Assembly: GCF_030848805.1 (NCBI RefSeq)
Contig: NC_092365.1
Span: forward strand, 4,154,001 to 4,218,000
Length of the DNA: 64,000 nt
Reading direction: 5' to 3'
Origin: Temnothorax longispinosus
Taxonomy: Eukaryota > Arthropoda > Insecta > Hymenoptera > Formicidae
The notes beneath the pieces were generated by a model. The model saw nothing but the letters and a program-made list of their open reading frames with translations, was not told the DNA's origin and searched no databases. The first letter of the stretch is position 1. The number at the start of each line of letters is the position of its first letter. This document shows, one piece after another, positions 23,628-36,787 of this stretch. The position numbers and the translations under genes were made by a program.

Positions 23628-25000
23628 ATATATTTAATCAAGAATATATTAAGACTAAAACCACATCGTATTAATTAATGACTGAACTGCTTTCTATTTT
23701 AATATAAAAATTTTAATATATAGAAGTCGCACTAAGAAACACAAAATTTTTATACACATTTTTTTATATAAAAGAATTATATCAAAATCAAATATATATT
23801 TAAGTATACTATGTATGTACATAATACCAAACTTTGTTACCATTATGATGAGTTTGTGGTCGTAGCTTCAAAATAAAGAAGGAGATAAAGCAGAAACGTT
23901 CAGTCTGCAGTTCTATTTATGTAGAAGTATGTGTGTTAAAATATATAAAAGCTGTTTTCATGACCTAGAAAACAAGAATAATATTTCACAGTTATTTTCT
24001 TATTACATTATCATAGTTTTTCAAACATATATATCATATCGCACTTATTCGGTATGATATTAAGGAAAAATGTGTATATCTCACGTTCTGATTTCAACGG
24101 AGATTCAATCGATAATTATTTATTATAGTTCGAATCATGTTAAAATAAGCCTCGGATGTTTTAAGGATTTCAAATATGTCTTATGTATAATATTTTATAT
24201 TATAATAAATGGTAGATTCAGTTACTGTTTGTGACATAATTTGATCAAATTTAAGAATTATGTAAGTTTAAGCGTGCGTTGGAATAATCATAAATTACAT
24301 AAAAATGTAAACAATTCTCCTAGTTATTAAAACGACAAGCCTTTATGTTTTATGGTTATCTAATAAATATTTACTTACCTAAATAAAGAAAAAGAACTCC
24401 ATTTACGGTCTGGATTAAATCTTGGTAGCTTGGATCTTGGTCAATTGATTGTATATCATACGATCGTGTTTCACTTATTATTATTATTTACTTACTCATA
24501 TTTTTTAAATAAATTTTGAAATATATTTATATCTTAATATTTTTATTATTTTATATACGCGTTCATTAGATGAATGAAAAATAAATCAGTAAGTCAAGAA
24601 TTATATAACGAGATATGTATATGATTATAAACATTATTTGCAAATGTATTTTATTTCTTTATTTAAAACGGAGATATTTAAACAAGAAAAATATTATTTT
24701 TTTATATTACTACTTCTGATTTATAATTACAGATTTTTATTTTTATTGTTTTTTATCTATATAATTACGATTAGCTTAAATTACTTGGCATTGCTCGGGA
24801 TTATTACGAAGTCTCAAAGGAATAGAATTATTCGTGAGGAAGGTAGGGTGTTTACAGGTTTCATGGTAGCCTACATTTTCCGCAGAGGTCTAGAGAGTAA
24901 CTGTGCAAAATTTAGTCCAGATCGGTCAAAGGATTTACAAGTTAACAAGGGACATTCAGACAGATATTCTAGTTTATACATTACGGTTAATTCTTAAAAT

Positions 25001-26769
25001 TTACTCAACTGATCGAAGAAGATTTAAATATGTAACGGACAGCCTAACGATCTAAAATAAATGCATACGTAATTATTAATTATTTTTCTTTTCCAGAAGA
25101 ACTTTTATGTTATTAGTTTTACCAGTAGATCAGTTTAAAAGAATATTTATGTCACTTACATTGCCAAATGTTCTGAGCGACAGGTCAATGATATTTCCTG
25201 CTTTAAGTCTTAATGGAGTTATAGAAATGATTATGAGTAAAATCAATGACCGCGCTTTTGCATCCGGAAGATGATGCCATTCCAAAGTACATGCTGTTAA
25301 TGCGACTTTGTCTCCCTAATTTTTATTAATTAATTACAAGCGTCAGTAATGCGAACGAAAAAAAATAACATTCCGCTAATATACCGCTTCATTACGGTTA
25401 TTGTCTCCGATGGTGAATAACGGGCAACATACCTGATCGACGACTTGCTCGCCCATGTAGCAATATATAAATATGTTGAAACAGAGCATTGTTAGCGCAA
25501 TGATAAATGAGCACAATCCAACAATATTATAATTTTCCCACTCCTGTAAATTGAAACCACTCTTATTAATTTTTTTGTACAACTTGACACCACAACGCCG
25601 AGTACTCTGTCATGTCACGTTTATCTAAACTTTATATTTTCCTTAAAACTCAACGTTACATAAATATTTCTGCGCACCATCATCATGTAATAACCCGCGA
25701 GGCATATCAGCAAGGTTGATCCCATGACTTCTATTAAATTTGGATACTGTGTGGTATTCTGCACCAATTGTAAGAAACTAAAATGCATGCCGAGAAAACT
25801 ATGAAAATTGTTTTTAACAAAAATTACTAGTTGTTAATCCAATATTTCTTCGTATAATTGATGACACGTTACCCATTTTGCGTAGAATCTATCGCGTATT
25901 AAGCTCTGACATAGTCTCTAGTGAAGTTAGGATTACATTAAAGAATCTGCGAATAGACCCCGTCATCATTGTACGCAAGAAAGAACTCACTTTCTTATTT
26001 TAATTTGATGCTCCACGATAGTGGCCAATTTCTTGTTCAAGTTTTCCGGTCGACTCTCATTCACGAAATCATTCATTAACGTCACTAGTATGTCCGACTG
26101 CACGCAAAAGTGCATCGCGCAAATGGTCACGAAACTAAAGGTTGCCACCGTAATCGTGTACTTTATAAATCCCGCAATAAATTCTATGAAAAACATGATT
26201 TCGTAAGTGGGACTACGCTGCACGTCAAATATAACAAGATGGGCCGGGCACGGCAATGGTCTGATTGTGACATTCTGAGGGGTAACGATCTTCCCCATTG
26301 ACAACGGCATGATCATTCGGTAACCCAAACCGGTCAGATATGCAAATAGTGCGCACATCACAATCAGACGTTTGCCAGTTCTGACTTTGTCGATCATCGC
26401 GATGCGATCGTTTGGATTGACGACGTTTCGCCAGTCTTCATCGATCAGCATTAGACAGTTTCGTACTTGATTTTTGTAAAACAGCACGTAACCGTATTTG
26501 ATTATTCCCACTATCGAGTATATCACCGCGCCCATGACTTTCAGCCGCAAACGAACGTCCGTCAGTATTATGAACATATAGAGCACAGTCGGGATCGTCT
26601 CGCACAAGATAAAACCGATACACAGAAAAGCCAACGTAACTGTCTCTATCAGCTCCAGATGAATGGAATTCGTGCGCGCGAATGGCCATGTGCCTATTAT
26701 GCGAGAGAAGAAGCGATTCATCGCGAAAACGTTCTCTATGTCGTGTACGTAATACTTGTTGGCAAACAT
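25001..26769 (-). CDS. OR7: odorant receptor, complete, 398 residues
   Basis: Insect 7tm_6 odorant receptor. Exons: 26769-25991, 25777-25678, 25543-25433, 25315-25160, 25051-25001 (stop TAA). Starts MFANKYYVHD at the clade's shared position; the open frame upstream of it (26 codons) is not conserved. Exon 1 donor GTGAGT, phase 2. Exon 2 encodes N-T-T-Q-Y-P-N-L-I-E-V-M and G-Y-Y-M-M-M, identical to OR8 exon 2 and unlike OR6. Exon 3 starts E-W-E-N-Y-N, and exon 5 reads I-V-R-L-S-V-T-Y-L-N. Exon 1 is closest to OR6. Intact. Confidence 0.93.
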
Positions 26770-26990
26770 CTTGAGAGGCAGATTGATTTTACAATTTTTT
26801 ATATGAAATCTTTCCACTTTATGATATGATGATACTGTGTATAGCATGGAAACGCTTCTGCACGATACTGATTGTGAGACGAAACGTGTCTATTCACCAT
26901 TGATCGCAACAGCGTACACTGACATACGGCATCCTTCACTGGATACAAACGTGATTTATAATTCACGTGCGCCTGCGTTTCGAAGGGACT

Positions 26991-27155
26991 GAAAAGCCAC
27001 GTCAAGCAGATGGCTTATGTATGTATATGGAGAAACTTTCAAAGTTGCGTGCAGATCTGTTTATTAGTTTTTTCTCATGGAAAGGAACAAAGAGTTTTTC
27101 TCCTGGAAGCTAGGAAAGAGTTAACGTTTTGTAAAGAAAACTTATAACAGCAGTA
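26991..27155 (-). promoter_or_regulatory. Conserved upstream block of OR7
   Basis: Copy of the block described at 8597-8760, about 220-385 bp before the ATG. Confidence 0.4.
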
Positions 27156-27362
27156 TAAGCAAAACGTAGTTTTTGACTTGACAGAGTATCCGTGGAAAAG
27201 TAACTGTTCATATCAGTATATCCCAAACAATATTGTTTGTTGATTATATTATTGTGATCATTTATTTGATTGAAATGTACAGTGCATTTAGATAATAAGA
27301 TTCGAGTTACGGTGTTCCATATAGAATAATATTTGATCGCGTGCCATGCTTTGGAGATTTTA

Positions 27363-27460
27363 CCCAGGTAAGAAGCACATCGACATGACGTCTTCAGACG
27401 TCAAAATGACAGACTTTTGACGTCAATTAACGTCAAAATGACATGTGCTTCTTACCAGGG
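27363..27460. mobile_element. Small palindromic insertion (MITE-like)
   Basis: About 98 bp with ends ccaggtaagaagcacat and atgtgcttcttacca, and internal repeats of gacgtcaaaatgaca. It interrupts sequence that is continuous in the other spacers of this clade (compare 30838-30870). Confidence 0.65.
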
Positions 27461-28463
27461 CAGTATCACGCGAGGTGGACTTTTGAAGCAAAATATTGTA
27501 GAATAATGCTTATTGCGTAACTCATTTATATCATATAATACTGAAGTGCAGCTTAATATTTTATGCTATAAGAAAAGTTATGCAATCAATATGATATAAG
27601 GATGTATTTAAACCAAGATCACATCGTATTATGCCTATCGCGTCTAAATTTTTTTTTTCGCATGTTTATGTCTTTTTAAGCATATTGCAATGTTACCGAT
27701 ACAACTTAACTTAGCTAGTTACGTAGAACGAACATTGACTGACAATTTATGTGTTCTGAAGTATATACGATACTTCAATCTGTTCGCGTATTACAATCAC
27801 GCGCAATTGTTAACAGATGTACAACAGCATTTTTGTACATACGTGATTGATAAATATAAAATTACATGTTCAGTTATTTCTCTTAATATTTACTAAATGC
27901 TTGTGTTCATCTTGCAATGAAATGAAAATACTGATTATATAGAGAGATAAAATAGTAACCGCATAACTTTATTAAAAACTAAACTATTTTCTATGAAATT
28001 TTAATATAATTAAACCGCACTAAAAAACAAAAATTTGTGCACACATTTTTATATAGATAAATGAAAAATAAATCAGTAGAATCAAGAGTTATACAACGTC
28101 GTTTGAATATGATCATAAACATTTGTAAGTATATTCAATGTTTCATTAGGAAAGGAGATATTTGAAGAACAAAAACATTATTTTACATTACTACTTCAAT
28201 TCTCTAGTTACAGATTTTTATTGCCACTATTTCATCTATATATTTACAACTAGCTCAAACTATCCGGCGTTACTCAGGATTATCACAAAGTATTAAAGGG
28301 ATAAAATATCAGGGGAAGAGGTATTCATAGCAGCCTATATTTTCCGCTGGGTTCTGGAGAGTAACTATCCAAATTTTGTCCAGATCGGTCAAAGAGTTTA
28401 GCTGTTATTAGGGAACATACAGATAGACGTTCTAGTCCATATATCACGATTAATTCTTTAAGT

Positions 28464-30253
28464 TTAGTCAAGTGATCGAAGAAGATTTAAATATGTAACG
28501 GACATTTTAACGACCTAAAATAAATGTATATGTGGTTATTAATTGCTTTTCCTCCGCGCAGGAATTTCTATATATGCTACAAGTTTTATTATTAGATAAG
28601 TTTAGAAGAATGTTTATGTCACTTACGTTGCCGAACATTCTGTGGGATAGATCAATGACATTTCCCGCTTTAAGTTTTAATGGATTTTCAGAAACGACTA
28701 TAAGTAAAATCAATGTTCGTGCTTTTGCATTCGGAAGATGATGCCATTCCAAAGTGCATGCTGTTAATGCTACTTTCTCTCCCTAATTTTTAATAATTAA
28801 TTACAAGCGTCAGTAATGCAAACGAAAAAAAAAAAACATTCCGCTAATGTTCCGTTTTATTATTTTTCACATATTTTACGGTTATCGCCTCCGACGATGA
28901 ACAACGATTCGACTACATACCTGCTCGATGACTTGCTCGCCCATGTAGGAATAGATAAATACGTTGAAACAGAACATTGTTAATGCAACAATGTATGAGC
29001 ACAGTCGAAGAATATTAAAATTTTCCCATTCCTGTAAATTGAACAATCTTATTAATTCTTTTTTACAGAACACGCGACACAACGTATTTTGCTACGCGAC
29101 GCGTTTATATCTACTCTTATATTTCGCTTAAAATTCTTTGTTACGTAAATATTTCTGCGCACCATCATCATGTAATAACCCGCGAGGCATATCAGCAAGG
29201 TTGATCCCATGACTTCTATTAAATTTGGATACTGTGTGGTATTCTGCACCAATTGTAAGAAACTAAAATGCATGCCGTGAAAACTATGAAAAACGTGTTT
29301 AACAAAAATTGTTAGTTGCTAATCCAATATTTCTTCGATAACTGATGACACGTTACCCATTTTGCGTAGAACCTATCGCGTATTAAGCTCTGACATAGTC
29401 TCTAGTGAAGTTAGAATTACATTAAAGAATCTGCGAATGGACCCCGTCATCATTGTACGCAAGAAAGAACTCACTTTCTTATTTTAATTTGATGCTCCAC
29501 GATAGTGGCCAACTTCTTGTTCAAGTTTTCCGGTCGACTCTCATTCACGAAATCATTCATTAACGTTATGAGTATGTCCGACTGCACGCAAAAGTGCATC
29601 GCGCAAAATGTCACGAAACTAAAGGTTGCCACCGTGATCGTGTACTTAATAAATCCCGTGCAAAATTGCATGAGATATACGATTTCGTAAACGGGGGTAC
29701 GCTGAACGTCAAATATAACGAGGTGGGCCGCGCACGGCAATGGTCTGATCGTGACATTCCGAGGAGTAACGATCTTCCCCAGTGACAAAGGCGTGATCAT
29801 TCGGAAACCCACGCCGGTAAGATATGCAAATAGTGCGCACATCACAATCAGACGTTTGCCAGTTCTGACTTTGTCGATCATCGCGATGCGATCGCTGGGA
29901 TTGACGACGTTTCGCCAGTCTTCGTCGACCAGCATTAGACAGTTTCGTACTTGATTCTTGTTAATTAGCAGGTAGCCGTATTTAATTATTCCTACTAACG
30001 AGTATATCGTGCAGCCCACGACTTTCAGCCTCAAACGAATGTCCGTCAGTATCATGAACATGTAGAGTACAGTCGAGATTGTCTCGCACAAGATAAGACC
30101 GATACACACAAAGGCCAGCGTGACTCTCTCTATCAGCTCCAGATGAATAGAATTCGTGCGCACGAATGGCCATATGCCTAACATGCGAAAGAAGAAGCGA
30201 TTCATCGCGAAAGCGTTCTCTATGTCGCGTTCGTAATACTTGTTTGCAAACAT
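28464..30253 (-). CDS. OR8: odorant receptor, complete, 398 residues
   Basis: Insect 7tm_6 odorant receptor. Exons: 30253-29475, 29262-29163, 29031-28921, 28782-28627, 28514-28464 (stop TAA). Starts MFANKYYERD. Exon 1 donor GTGAGT, phase 2. Exon 2 is identical to OR7, while exon 3 (E-W-E-N-F-N-I-L-R-L, S-Y-M-G-E-Q) and exon 4 (P-N-A-K-A-R-T, V-S-E-N-P, S-H-R-M-F-G-N) are distinctive. The gene is thus a patchwork. Exon 5 (V-V-K-M-S-V-T-Y-L-N, ending R-S-L-D) shares its end with OR6. The outer-loop motif is P-C-A-A-H-L instead of P-C-P-A. Intact. Confidence 0.93.
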
Positions 30254-31533
30254 TTTGAGAGATGGATTGATTTTACAATTTCTTATACAAAGTCTTTTTT
30301 TACTTTATAGCACGATGATATCATGCAGCATGGAAACACTTCTGTAACGCACGATACCGATGCGAACCGTGTCTGTTCGTCACTGATCGCAGCAGCGTAC
30401 AGTATCCTTCGCTGAGTACAAACGTAATTCATAATTCACGTGCGCCTGCGTATCAAGGGGACTGAAAAGCCACGTCAAGCAGATGGCTAATGTATGCGTA
30501 GAGAAACTTTCGAAGGGGTTGCGTGCAGATCTATTTGATTTTCTTTCATGGGGAAAGGAACAAAAAGTTTTTTCCTGCCAGCTAGGAAAAAGTCAACGTT
30601 TCGTAAAGAAAACTTATAATAGCAATGCAAGCAAAACGCTGTTCTTGACTTGGCAGAGTATCCGTGGAAAAGTAACCGTACTTTACCACGTCAATATATC
30701 TCAAACAATATTGTTTGTTGATTATATCGTTGTGACTATCTTTATATCTTTTATTATAATGTACAGTGAAATTAGATGCTAAGAGTTACAGTGGTGCTGT
30801 ACGTATAGAATAATATTTGATGCGTGCCATGCTAATGCTTTGGAAATTTTAATACCGCGGTTGGACTTTCACGTGCGGTAAAGATTTCGGAGCAAAATAG
30901 AATAAAGCTTATTGCACAGCTCATTTATATCATATACTGAAATGCTGCTTGATACTTTAAATCAAGAAAAGTTATGCAATCGATGATATTGAAACATATT
31001 CACACACAGATCACGTCGTATTTTTTTCACACATTGCAATGTTACCGATGCATTTAACTTAGCTAGTTACGAAGAACGAACGTTGATTGACAATTTATGT
31101 TTTCTAGTTACATCATATGATATTTCAATCTGCTCGCGTACTACAATCACGTGCAATAGTTACCGGATATAAAGCAACATTGTTTTTGTATTTATGTGAC
31201 TGATAAATATAAAATTATATGTTTGGTTATTTCTTAATTTTTACTGGATGCCTTTATTCATCTTGCAATGAAATAATCATATGGCTTATATAGAATGACA
31301 AAATAGTAATTGCACAACTTAATTAATGAATGAACTGCTTTCTGTAAAATTTTAATGTACCGTTAAACTGTACTAAAAAACAAAAATTCTTCACGCACGT
31401 TTCTATATAATAGAAATATATAAAAAACAAGAATATATTTAAGCAATCTATATATATACATCATACCAAGCATTGTTATCTCTATGATGAGTTCGTAGTC
31501 GTAGTTTCAAGTTGAATATTATAGCAGAACCAT
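30254..31533. other. OR8-OR9 spacer
   Basis: No gene recognised. Contains the conserved upstream block of OR8 (30463-30625), then AT-rich sequence related to other spacers. An open frame at 30483-30782 (+) lies across the conserved block and has no family resemblance; not called. Confidence 0.6.
30463..30625 (-). promoter_or_regulatory. Conserved upstream block of OR8
   Basis: Copy of the block described at 8597-8760, about 210-370 bp before the ATG. Its GAAACTTTCGAAGGGG core is closest to the version found upstream of OR9-OR13. Confidence 0.4.
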
Positions 31534-33405
31534 TCATTTAGTTAGATTTAGAAGCATGTTGAAATACGTAAGAGTTGTCTTCACGACCTAAAAAACGAGC
31601 ATAATATCTCGCAGTTATTTCCTAATTATTTCGTTATGATTTCTTTCACCTAGTACAATAGATTGATTAAGAAGAGTTCTTTGATTGATCCATTATGATG
31701 ATAATAATACCCACTAGATAACGTTATTAATTGTATTGTTAGTTTTTGTGCTGATTTCCGCAAAAAATAAACGAATGCTTTTGAACATAAATTCTTACAT
31801 CGCCATATGTCTTAAATGATAGATCCATGATCTTGCCAGCAGTAATCTTGACGGGCATATTTGACATGATTACTATAAGGATGATCCCCCGTGCTTCCTT
31901 ATTCGGAAGACGATACCACTCGAGCACGCAAGATGTTCTAGCTACTTTTTCTGCCTGTTATTAATATTATAGAACTCATAAAGCAAAATTTTCATAGATT
32001 TAAACATCACTTTAAGAACATTATAGAAACATTTCCAACAATATCTGCTCAAATACTGTCTTGTATTGAAAAACAAATAGCATTATCATATATTATATAC
32101 ACTATAAATATAACATATATTAATATTGCATAATATAATTCTTTCCTGAAAATAATAATACACCAATAATAACACACCTGAACGGTAAGTTGTTCACCAG
32201 TGTAACAAAACATAAACATATTTATCATCATGGATATAACTGATGTGAAGTAAGAGCACATAGCCATCGTATTACTATTTTCCCATTCCTATAAATGTTA
32301 CATTATTGGACATTTCTTCTTGTTCCGTTTATTGAATTTTTCGAGTATATATAATTACGAACCATTATTATAAAATATCCTAAAAGGCACGCTAGCATCG
32401 TGCATCCCGTCAATTCTATTAGACACGCTTGTTGTAAAGTATTCTCTACCAATTGTAAAAAACTGAAATGTCGATGATACTGAATCAACACATTCCGGAA
32501 ATGAGAAAATAGAATTAACTACATTCTGCATATATATAATGTTAATTACAGAATAATTAATTATTACTGACGTTAAGTTAATTTTCGTATTAGTGGATTT
32601 AATAAAAAGTCCCAGACTCTTACCTTCGAATTCTTAATTGATGTGCAACCATTTTAGCTAGCTTCCTATTCACTTCTTGTTTCTCTTGCCATTGCTCCTC
32701 GACGAGATTTCTCATCAGATACACCAAGATCTGTAACTGGCCGCAGGCGTGCATCACGAAGACAGCACCAAGACCACATAAACCTGTCGCTATCGAGGTA
32801 GTAACTACCCCGGATAATATCTGTATTGCAAAGATAAATTCATAAATGGGGCTGACTTGTGCATTGAGGGAAAAAAAGTAAGCCGGGCAGGGCAGAGGTC
32901 TGATCGTAATATTTTGCGCAGTGACGATTTTTCCCTTGGCAAACGGCAGGATCAATCGAAAGGAGAGCCCGCTGCTGTACAGGAAAACAGCGCAAAGTGT
33001 GACCAGACGTCTTCCGATCTTCGCGGACTCGATCATCGCGTCTCGTGATCTCGCGCTGGTAACTGTTTTATAATCTTCCTCGATGTGCTTCAAACAACGT
33101 ATGATATCTCTTTCATGAAAAACCATACTGCTGTATTTACTACCGGCCATGAAACCGTAGAGAAGCAGAGGAATCGTTCGAACCCTGATGCGTGTTCTCT
33201 TCTCAATCAACCAAAAACAGACACCCGGAATAAGTACGGAATAAAGAAGAATGTTACAGATCGAGATCAAGATGTATTTCCAAATTGTTTCGCCGGTAGA
33301 TCTTTTCCTGTTATACACCGGCCAGACTCCGAGTACGCTCAGAACGTGTCGCGTCAAATGTGTGATAAAAATCACGTCGTCTTTATAATGCTCGGTGATC
33401 AGCAT
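31534..33405 (-). CDS. OR9: odorant receptor, complete, 400 residues
   Basis: Insect 7tm_6 odorant receptor, first of the M-L-I/R-x-E-H-Y-K-D-D clade. Exons: 33405-32624, 32462-32363, 32288-32178, 31954-31799, 31587-31534 (stop TGA). Exon 1 donor GTAAGA, phase 2. L-G-V-W-P is at residues 25-29, hydrophobic segments lie near 43-65, 75-93, 131-152 and 188-220, N-I-T-I at 165-168, P-C-P-A-Y-F at 172-177. Exon 3 E-W-E-N-S-N-T-M and T-G-E-Q; exon 4 E-W-Y-R-L-P. The last exon ends M-L-L-N-L-T-K, unlike the K-V-V-D of its sisters. In-frame ATGs also exist at 33420 and 33519; I chose 33405 because all six clade members share it. Confidence 0.92.
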
Positions 33406-34947
33406 TCTTTTGTCAACCATTATTCTGTGAAATCTGTATGCAAGCTGGATGACGACTGATCGCTGCGAATAAGAACTGTCAATAAAGTAAATTCGTTGCT
33501 CGCTTGCGCTTGCGCGCATTAAAGATTTAAAACGTTGCGTGAAAGAAAGGGTTCGGAAGCAGGAGAGTTTTCAAGTCAAACTGTTCACCGAGGGTCAGGA
33601 TTGCTATTCACGAATTGCGCTTCTATTCGTTAACGTGTACATTTTTTTTCAAACAACTAAGAATAGTCGATTGGATTCAACTTTCCTTCCTGTATTAAAT
33701 CCTGTATGCCGGTTTTAATCAAGTTTTCCGATTCTCTGGCAAGTAATCGCTTTTGATTGTACTAAAGTCTCTGTTACAACTTGCAACTGAAAAGCTACAT
33801 TAGAAAGTTTCGAAGGGATTGCATGCAAACATTTCTGACTTTTCTTCTTCGTAAAAGACAAATAGTTTTTCTGTTAGAAGCAATGAAATTATTTTCGTTT
33901 CATAAGATTTTACTGATAATAGCAATATATAAGCAAAACGCTACTTTTTATTTAGCAGAATAACTGTGGAAAAATCATTCTAATTATCACGCAATTATAT
34001 TTCAAGCAATAAACTAATGTATTTTTACTTTCATCATGATCATTCTCTCGATTAAAATGTATAGTACATTTAGTAAAGGTGACAGTTCTTCATTTAAAAT
34101 AATAATTGACCGCGTGCCATGCTAGTGTTTTGAAGATTTTGATACCGCGTGAGATGGTTTTTCAAGTGCAATAACAGTTACGAAGCAAAGTAGAATATTT
34201 CTTATTGTACGACTCATTTCCAACATATTACATTGAATAGCTGCATGATATTAAAAAAAAAAAAATATTATGCAACTAATTATATATAAGGATATATTCA
34301 AATAAAAATTAGGTGACATATTTATGCTTATTGTCTGATTTTTGTATTTCTCGCATGCTTACGTTACGTACGATGCAATGTTATCCATACAATATGTAGT
34401 TCAGATTGTGGTTTTGAAGAGTAAATTTCAATTGATAATTAATGTGTTATAGCTTGAGTTACATCATACGATACTTTGACCCGCCCGTGAGATATAATCG
34501 CAAATGAGATTAATTTTTAAAGCAGCATTAGTTTTATATATATGTATATGTTTTATATACATGTGATTGATGAATGTGAAATTATATTTTCGATTATTCC
34601 GATATTTCTACTGGTGCTCTTTTTCATCTCGTGAAGCGAAATGTAGATGCAGTTTATATAAAAAGATAAAATAATAGCTGCATAAGTTAAATTAATCTGC
34701 ATTCTATGAAACTTTATTATATAGTTTTTTCGTGTTGAAATACAAAAATTTCTTACGCACACTTCTATATAGAAGAAATTTTATATATTTATCGATATTA
34801 CATATTTAAATATAGATATATGTATATCATACCATGCTTTTGTATTGGACATATCTATCACGAGCATACACAATACGTGTACGTATAGTCATTATGATGC
34901 GTTTGTAGTCATAATTCCGAGAAAGTGAAGATGGAGATCAGAAATGT
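33406..34947. other. OR9-OR10 spacer
   Basis: No gene recognised. Bases about 33520-33700 are a 5' flank block shared by the whole clade, followed by the more widely conserved block at 33788-33930 and AT-rich spacer. Confidence 0.6.
33788..33930 (-). promoter_or_regulatory. Conserved upstream block of OR9
   Basis: Diverged version of the block at 8597-8760, about 385-525 bp before the ATG. Shares the GAAAGTTTCGAAGGGATTGC core and the downstream TTTTTCTGTT...GAAGCAATGAAA stretch with the other clade members. Confidence 0.35.
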
Positions 34948-36787
34948 TTAGTCAACTACCTTTAAAAGCATATTCAAATACGTCACAGCTGTCTTCACGA
35001 CCTATAAGACAAGCATAATATCCTGCAATTATTTACATACTATTTCATCCATTAGGTTTGTTCAAATTGGCACGAGAGATTCATTAAGAAAGTCGTACTT
35101 GATTCATGTACGTGTGGGTGTCTATAATATTACAAAGATAAACATAATCACACTCCATAATGTATTTAATTCTAGTGTTGCTGATTCCTGAAAAAATAAA
35201 TTTACTTTTGGACACATGTTCTTACATCGCCATATGTCTTGAATGACAGATCCATGATATTCCCAGCAGTGATCTTCATGGGCAAGTTCGACATGATTAC
35301 TACAAGCACGATCCCACGCGCTTCCTTGGTGGGAAGACGATACCATTCGAGCACGCAAGATGTTCTAGCTACTTTTTCTGCCTGTTATTAATATCATGAA
35401 ATTCATGAAGCAAAATTTCCGCAGATATAAACATCGCTTTAAGAATATTACAGAACGATTACCAGCAATATCTTCTCAAGTACTATCTTGTATGACACGC
35501 GCGTAAAACGAAGCATTATCATGTATTATTATTTACTGTACTGTACGTATAGTACCTGAACGGTAAGTTGTTCACCAGTGTAACAAAACAAGAACACATT
35601 TATCATCTCGGATGTAATTGATGAGAAGTAGGAGCACATAGCTATCGTATTACTATTTTCCCATTCCTATAAATGTTTCATTTTTAAACATTTCTTTTTG
35701 TTCCGTTTATTGAATTTTTTGAGTGTATAAAATTACAAACCATTATTATAAAATATCCTAAAAGGCACACTATTATCGTACCTCCCATCAATTTTATTAG
35801 ACACGCTTGTTGCAATGTATTTTCTACCATTCGTAAAAAACTGAAATGTCGATGGTATTGAATCAACACATTCAGAAAATGAAAAGATAGAATTAACTAC
35901 ATTCTGCATGTATATGATGTTAATTACCGATTAGCAAATAATCAAGTATTACAGACGTTGAATTATTGATGGTTCTAACAAAAACTAAAAGTTCCAGACT
36001 CTTACCTTCGAATTCTTATTTGATGTTCGACCATTTTAGCCAGCTTCTTATCCACTTCCCGTTTTTCTTGCCATTGCTCCTCGACCAGATTTATCATCAG
36101 ATCCGCCAGAATCTTCAGCTGGCCACAGCCGTGCATCACGAAGACGGCCGCGAGGCCACATAAACCTGTCGTTATCGTATAAGTAACTATCCCGGATAAT
36201 ATCTGTATTGCAAAGATAAACTCGTAAGTGGGGCTGACTTGTATGTCAAAGAAATAAAAGTAAGCCGGGCAAGGCAGAGGCCTGATCGTGATATTTTGTG
36301 GAGTGACGATTTTTCCCTTGGCAAACGGCAAGATCAATCGAAAGGAGAGTCCGCTGGCGTACATGAAGACCGCGCAAAGTGTGACCAGTCGTCTTCCGAT
36401 TTTCGCGGTTTCGATCATCGTGTTTCGTGCTTTCACACTGGTAACTGTCTTATAATCTTCCTCGATGTGCTTCAAACAACGTATGATATCTCTTTCGTGA
36501 AAAACCATACTACTGTATTTACTACCGGCCATAAAACCGTAGAGAAGCAGAGGGATTGTTCGAAACCTGATACGTGTTCTCTTCTCAATCAACCAAAAAC
36601 AGACACCCGGAATAAGTACGGAATAAAGAAGAATGTTACAGATCGAGATCAAGATGTATTTCCAAATTGTTTCGCTGGTAGATCTTCTCCTGTTATACAC
36701 CGGCCAGACTCCGAGTACGCTCAGAACGTGTCGCGTCAAATGTGTGATAAAAATCACGTCGTCTTTATAATGCTCGGTGATCAGCAT
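34948..36787 (-). CDS. OR10: odorant receptor, complete, 400 residues
   Basis: Insect 7tm_6 odorant receptor. Exons: 36787-36006, 35840-35741, 35666-35556, 35381-35226, 35001-34948 (stop TAA). Starts MLITEHYKDD. Exon 1 donor GTAAGA, phase 2. Exon 2 differs from its sisters (F-L-R-M-V-E, L-I-K-L-M-G-G-T-I-I). Exon 3 E-W-E-N-S-N-T-I, F-L-F-C-Y-T-G-E-Q; exon 4 ends T-A-G-N-I-M-D-L-S; exon 5 V-V-K-T-A-V-T-Y-L-N. The open frame continues 38 codons upstream to an ATG at 36901, as in OR9 and OR11. Exon 1 is nearly identical to OR11. Intact. Confidence 0.92.

Larger units (their letters stand above)
22587..25000. other. OR6-OR7 spacer
   Basis: No gene recognised. Contains the conserved upstream block (22804-22972), solo-LTR-like copy 3 (23310-23627) and AT-rich 3' flank of OR7. 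An open frame at 24638-24997 (+) is low-complexity repeat sequence shared by all spacers of this clade and is not called. Confidence 0.6.
26770..28463. other. OR7-OR8 spacer
   Basis: No gene recognised. Contains the conserved upstream block (26991-27155) and a 98 bp palindromic insertion (27363-27460). No solo LTR at the equivalent position. Confidence 0.6.

Noticed and set aside
24638..24997. 119-codon plus-strand open frame
   Set aside because: Low-complexity leucine/isoleucine/phenylalanine-rich translation of AT-rich spacer that is disrupted in the equivalent spacers.
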